The notes beneath the pieces were generated by a model. The model ran no database searches. It was given only the letters and a program-made list of their open reading frames with translations, and had not been told where the DNA came from. Made by a program: the position numbers and the translations under genes. A DNA stretch of 64,000 nucleotides from Balanoglossus misakiensis (taxonomy: Eukaryota; Hemichordata), in contig CM082597.2 of NCBI GenBank assembly GCA_040954595.2, forward strand, positions 7,626,001-7,690,000, read 5' to 3'. Shown piece by piece: positions 61,101 through 64,000 of the stretch; position 1 is the stretch's first letter, and the number at the start of each line of letters is the position of its first letter.

Positions 61101-63975
61101 GCAAAAGGTGATAGACAGAATGCAGTCCCTAATTGACGCCAATCCGAGTGACAGGCTGAAACCCGGGCAGGCAAACCACCTGACAAAGATAACAACGAAA
61201 ATATTCGACCAGTTATCGATGTTTATACTGAACGAGGCTATTTGTGGACATGGACCAATCATCGTGAACACTTCTTCTCTTGTGCTGCATCTGGAAAAGA
61301 ACTTTGTGCAGGACTTGTGCGACACCAATGTAATGATTGGAGATGGAAGTGGATTCAATATTCCACCAGCAGATATTATGTTTCCACAATTGTCGTGGGA
61401 CACAGTCTTGAACCGAATGGTTTGTATACAACGTCTATAATCAGAAGACAATCTCACTTTCGTTTTCTATCACACATTGCTCTGTTCTTGTATATTGATA
61501 TTTGTCTAACTTTTGGTCATTAGGATTCTTCCGCCAGTCAAGTCATTATGGGAATGAACTAGACAGTATTATGCTGAGTTAGTGCAAACATTGTCATTTT
61601 TTTTACAAAATTAGTCCATAAACATTTTTAATTATGATCTTTGGTTTAAAGTACAATTCTGTTGTAATAATGCGTTCAAATGCTCGAGGAATAATTAAGA
61701 TGTTTTTTTTTTTTATAGATTTTCCGATTCGGTGGGAATCCTCACAGATTGGCAAATCGGACACATGGCTTCACTACCGAAATACTGACACTGGAATTCA
61801 GAGATGAAGATGGTAATGAGATTAAAGGTTGGTTTTCATTAAGGCCATTAATGGCATCCTTACATTCTCATGGAACTCGCAAAAATACTTAAATCTTTGG
61901 AAACAGCGTGATTTCTGGAACTCCTTGTCAGTAGGGGTCATATTATATGCTAGGGCATTGGGGATTCCCTGTATCACTAATGTCATAATGAAAAAGTTTA
62001 TATTGTGGATAAAATGTATTACCAGTTAAAACTCAGATTGAAATGGCACATATCTTCTTTTAATCAACTTTACACAGAAACCCAGTGATATGTATAACAA
62101 TACTCGCTCATATTTTCATCGTGGGGCGGAACTCGAGTAATGGCCAAATTGTGAGTGGAGTTTTAACATCAGTTTGATTTATCACAGAACATTTTCATTT
62201 TCAGTGAAAAATGCATCAGAGGATCTCGGCATATGGCTTGGTAATTATCAGACACCTATAAATGAAAGCATCGTCAGGGGAGTATACGTGGAAAGTGAAG
62301 GAGTCACTCACTATGCATTGACAGTAACGGTAAACCTCACACATTATATGAACCTAACCAACTTTTGCATGTTAGCAACTCTAAAGTACCATCAAACCAA
62401 CCATCTTGGTGTGATGGTCAGCCGGGGGAGGGGGTAAAGCCCTATGTAAATGCACACAAATCATAACCATGGGGATTTATTTCTCAGCATGCAATATTTT
62501 ACATATGTAACATGCAATCACCATCCTCTCTGTCATCATGATCCGAGGTCTGATGCCCAATGACACAACATGTGAATGGAACTCGCACATCTCAAAACAC
62601 AGGCAAGGTTTACCTCAAAAGAATAATTTGTACCAGTTGTGGAGTTCATTTTGCATTGGTTTCTCATCGTTGTAGGCGCTATCGAGATACTCTGCATTTC
62701 AAATCATCCTGGAAGCATCAGCGCCTGTCTTCGAGACTGCTACAGCATACGTGTCACTGGAAAGACTTGACGCCGTCGGTGACTACAATGGTTCCCATTA
62801 TGTTACTGAGTTGGTATTTGCAGGGTGTACAGCATCCATATTTCTACCAGAAGCAAACATCACCAGGACGGGCTTGTATTACATAGCCTTTGACCTTACC
62901 AGTGGTAAGATTGTGGAATATTTTCATGATTAATACAACTATTGCACAATGATCGTTGATTAAAACACATAGTTGTGTTTTCTTTTCTTTTTTGCTGTTT
63001 ATGCTTCTTTTTAATTTCAAAAACGAATATGCATATGTAGAAAGTTATGCTACGATCTTGCGGTTTTAATATAGAGTTCCCAATTTTCTAATTTTACTAT
63101 CGAGCTTCGATTGGTCCATCTAAATATGTTTACTGATGTTTATCTAAATATGCTACTGATCGTAATACATTTACTTCTTGTCGATGCCCAATTGTGACTG
63201 TATGTTGCAATTTGATCAAGTGATATATTAAACGGGCGCTCAACCCGTTTAATCGGCCTCCATACAAAGGTGTACACAAAACACGTGGTATGAGTTCTGT
63301 ATTTCATTTGCCTTTAGCAGTATAATACAAAAGTTTATGAATTTCATTTTCTGGGTGCACACTACCTTACAGACACTCCAGTTGGTTTTATATGGAATAT
63401 GTTGATGTAACCGAAGTTCTGTGTATATTTTTTCCCTACAGCCCATGGGGTTGACATCACTGTTCTCACTACTCAACACAGATGTAGCTACTTTGATGAG
63501 ACTAACTGGCAGAATGATGGTTGTAAGGTATACAAATTAATTTCTTCTAAATTTTGCAAAAGTTGAAATGCTCCATGTACTTGCGATTGATGAAATTTAA
63601 GACAAGTGGCAATCAGTGTGATTTCAGTGGGTACTGTGGATAAATATGCAACAAAAACTTAAAATGCAGAACAAGGTACTGCATCTTACAATTAATACTG
63701 ACACATGGAAAATACCGTAAACGTACAAAATGTACTGATTCACGTGAGGGCGCTTTTCCTTGTTTAAATTAACGCTGGGATGTGAACCAGGTGTTTGATC
63801 TTGTTTCACTTGCAAAGAAACGCCCAATGCTTTGTCATCACGTTTTTTTCTGCTTGATATCTTGCAGGTGTCACCAAAATCCGACTTCAATTCTACCCTG
63901 TGTCTGTGTAATCACCTGACTGTTTTCAGTGCAATGGTGGGAGTTGTTGAATCTGATGGACGATTCCACGTTTAG
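55034..63975 (+). CDS. C-type lectin / GAIN-GPS protein, polycystin-1-like
   Basis: Exons: 55034-55145, 55267-55534, 56038-56099, 58393-58663, 59311-59384, 60176-60246, 60533-60623, 61085-61419, 61719-61827, 62205-62329, 62676-62904, 63442-63527, 63868-63975. All junctions are GT-AG and phases agree throughout, giving 646 residues. The start ACCATGG is a strong Kozak context. Order: signal peptide (LTLVAAFVMLSMTLL), C-type-lectin-like domain 1 (residues about 38-147), domain 2 (about 148-262), a helical and beta GAIN-like region (about 263-580), then a GPS (CSYFDETNWQNDGC...CLCNHLTVFS) with the cleavage tripeptide HLT. No EPN/QPD sugar motif is visible in either lectin domain. This matches the extracellular half of PKD1L-type polycystins. 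The stop at 63973-63975, about 22 codons after the GPS Cys pair, may be real (a secreted form) or lie in intron if splicing uses a donor such as ATG|GTGGGA. Confidence 0.8.
55267..56099 (+). CDS. Exons 2-3, C-type-lectin-like domain 1
   Basis: Exon 2 (55267-55534) gives DCNSVYGWTDHATAYTFCER, LGLRLVKVDSEEKHVAIV and KWYWIDGQLID, the WIG-like strand. Exon 3 (56038-56099) gives NEQWDYLDCLKSHLILCENA with the closing Cys pair. The internal intron is phase 2. The WND block is replaced by WDYLDC and no EPN/QPD is present, so calcium-dependent sugar binding is doubtful. Confidence 0.85.
56920..57602. mobile_element. Foldback element
   Basis: The arms 56920-57227 and 57345-57602 are inverted: TTAAAGCG(G/C)GTAGCTCGTC outermost, CGGCATTACATGGCCTCCAC within, and TTAACTTGTCCTAACGTCCG innermost. 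The loop is about 117 bases. A middle portion of the arms differs (the left has GCATTCAAATAGTGGACGGC, also at 34112; the right does not), so one arm was partly replaced. Confidence 0.8.
57525..58171. mobile_element. Element with 31-base terminal inverted repeats
   Basis: GTGTAACGCCGGGAACACAC plus (A)GACCTGTACG at 57525-57555 is matched in reverse complement at 58141-58171. A third partial motif lies near 57655-57690. The left end lies inside the right arm of the foldback, so the two elements are nested or one derives from the other. No transposase is seen. Confidence 0.65.
58393..59384 (+). CDS. Exons 4-5, C-type-lectin-like domain 2
   Basis: Exon 4 (58393-58663) gives MVATYQLCEKFGMRLLTD, KPELWIDATVTADGS and DVGSCIYVK. 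Exon 5 (59311-59384) gives CNSRKCKWFTGDCDNPMSLV, CEANG. Intron phases 1-2-1 are identical to domain 1, showing duplication of the two-exon unit. The first Cys of domain 1 is absent here. It contains extra Cys (QYC, FFC). Confidence 0.85.
60176..62904 (+). CDS. Exons 6-11, GAIN-like region
   Basis: Exon 6 begins DDDLLLMRESLVKISDDEFR; exon 7 is GISVIDMLDNLTSDLSNK; exon 8 (61085-61419) is a helical stretch (LNVMQKVIDRMQSLIDANP, KIFDQLSMFILNEAIC). Exons 9-11 are beta-rich with EILTLEFRDEDGNEI, NASEDLGIWLGN and TRTGLYYIAFDLTS, the strand pattern leading to the GPS in polycystins. Intron phases run 1,0,1,0,1,0,1. Several NxS/T sites are present. Confidence 0.7.
61012..61045. repeat. 12-base tandem repeat before exon 8
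   Basis: Nearly three units of CAATCAGACCGA lie about 40-70 bases upstream of the exon 8 acceptor. It falls in intron 7. Confidence 0.85.
63442..63975 (+). CDS. Exons 12-13, GPS autoproteolysis motif
   Basis: Exon 12 supplies HRCSYFDETNWQNDGCK and exon 13 supplies STLCLCNHLTVFSAMVG. The two outer Cys, the C-x-C pair, the Trp and the HLT scissile tripeptide are all present, as in cleaved adhesion-GPCR and polycystin-1 GPS motifs. Exon 13 then reaches TAG at 63973-63975, 25 bases before the window ends. Confidence 0.8.
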
Positions 63976-64000
63976 CACAGGGGCCTCCGTTTGGTCTACA

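Noticed and set aside
1-64000. tRNA, rRNA or other structured RNA genes
   Set aside because: I looked for tRNA-like boxes and rRNA blocks and found none I could support by eye. A covariance search would be needed to exclude them.

Overview
The window is eukaryotic nuclear DNA. Coding sequence is split by GT-AG introns, genes are sparse, there is a 100-base assembly gap, and much of the sequence is transposon debris and simple repeat. The protein families (C-type lectin plus GAIN/GPS, phase-1 modular ectodomains, DIRS and LINE retroelements) suggest a marine invertebrate, plausibly a deuterostome such as a lancelet or hemichordate. I cannot fix the species from sequence alone.

Layout. 0.8-1.4 kb: a dead SAP-domain, mobile-element-like gene on the minus strand, followed by three unrelated local tandem duplications of about 176, 191 and 182 bases. 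3.3-10 kb: mostly unassigned sequence with dispersed G-run repeats. 10.16-27.1 kb: a roughly 17 kb (CAT)n satellite on a nearly G-free strand, in two domains with different non-CAT spacers, with higher-order periodicity and the gap. 27.2-30.3 kb: three decayed LINE fragments. 30.3-33.7 kb: a 5'-truncated DIRS retrotransposon with reverse transcriptase, RNase H, Dam-like methylase and tyrosine recombinase, plus its split direct repeats. 34.8-37.1 kb: nested foldback and small DNA-transposon-like elements.

Two host genes could be rebuilt exon by exon with consistent phases. (1) Minus strand, 45910-38893: a predicted type I membrane protein. It has a signal peptide, two paralogous propeller-like ectodomains of about 225 and 195 residues on single exons, 16-residue mini-exons, a stalk exon, one membrane helix and a Lys-rich tail. 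Every intron is phase 1, so exons can be duplicated or skipped freely. I recognise no named family. (2) Plus strand, 55034-63975: a secreted or membrane-anchored protein with a signal peptide, two C-type-lectin-like domains (each two exons, phases 1-2-1), a GAIN-like region and a GPS autoproteolysis motif, resembling the extracellular half of PKD1-like polycystins. An in-frame stop soon after the GPS leaves open whether transmembrane exons follow beyond the window.

An inverted, decayed copy of the second lectin exon and its flanking introns lies just upstream of gene 2. A 2 kb repeat is present both in intron 1 of gene 1 and upstream of it, with shared non-repeat flank, so the locus has been reshaped by segmental duplication. 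A single terminal coding exon (50384-50510) hints at a third gene.
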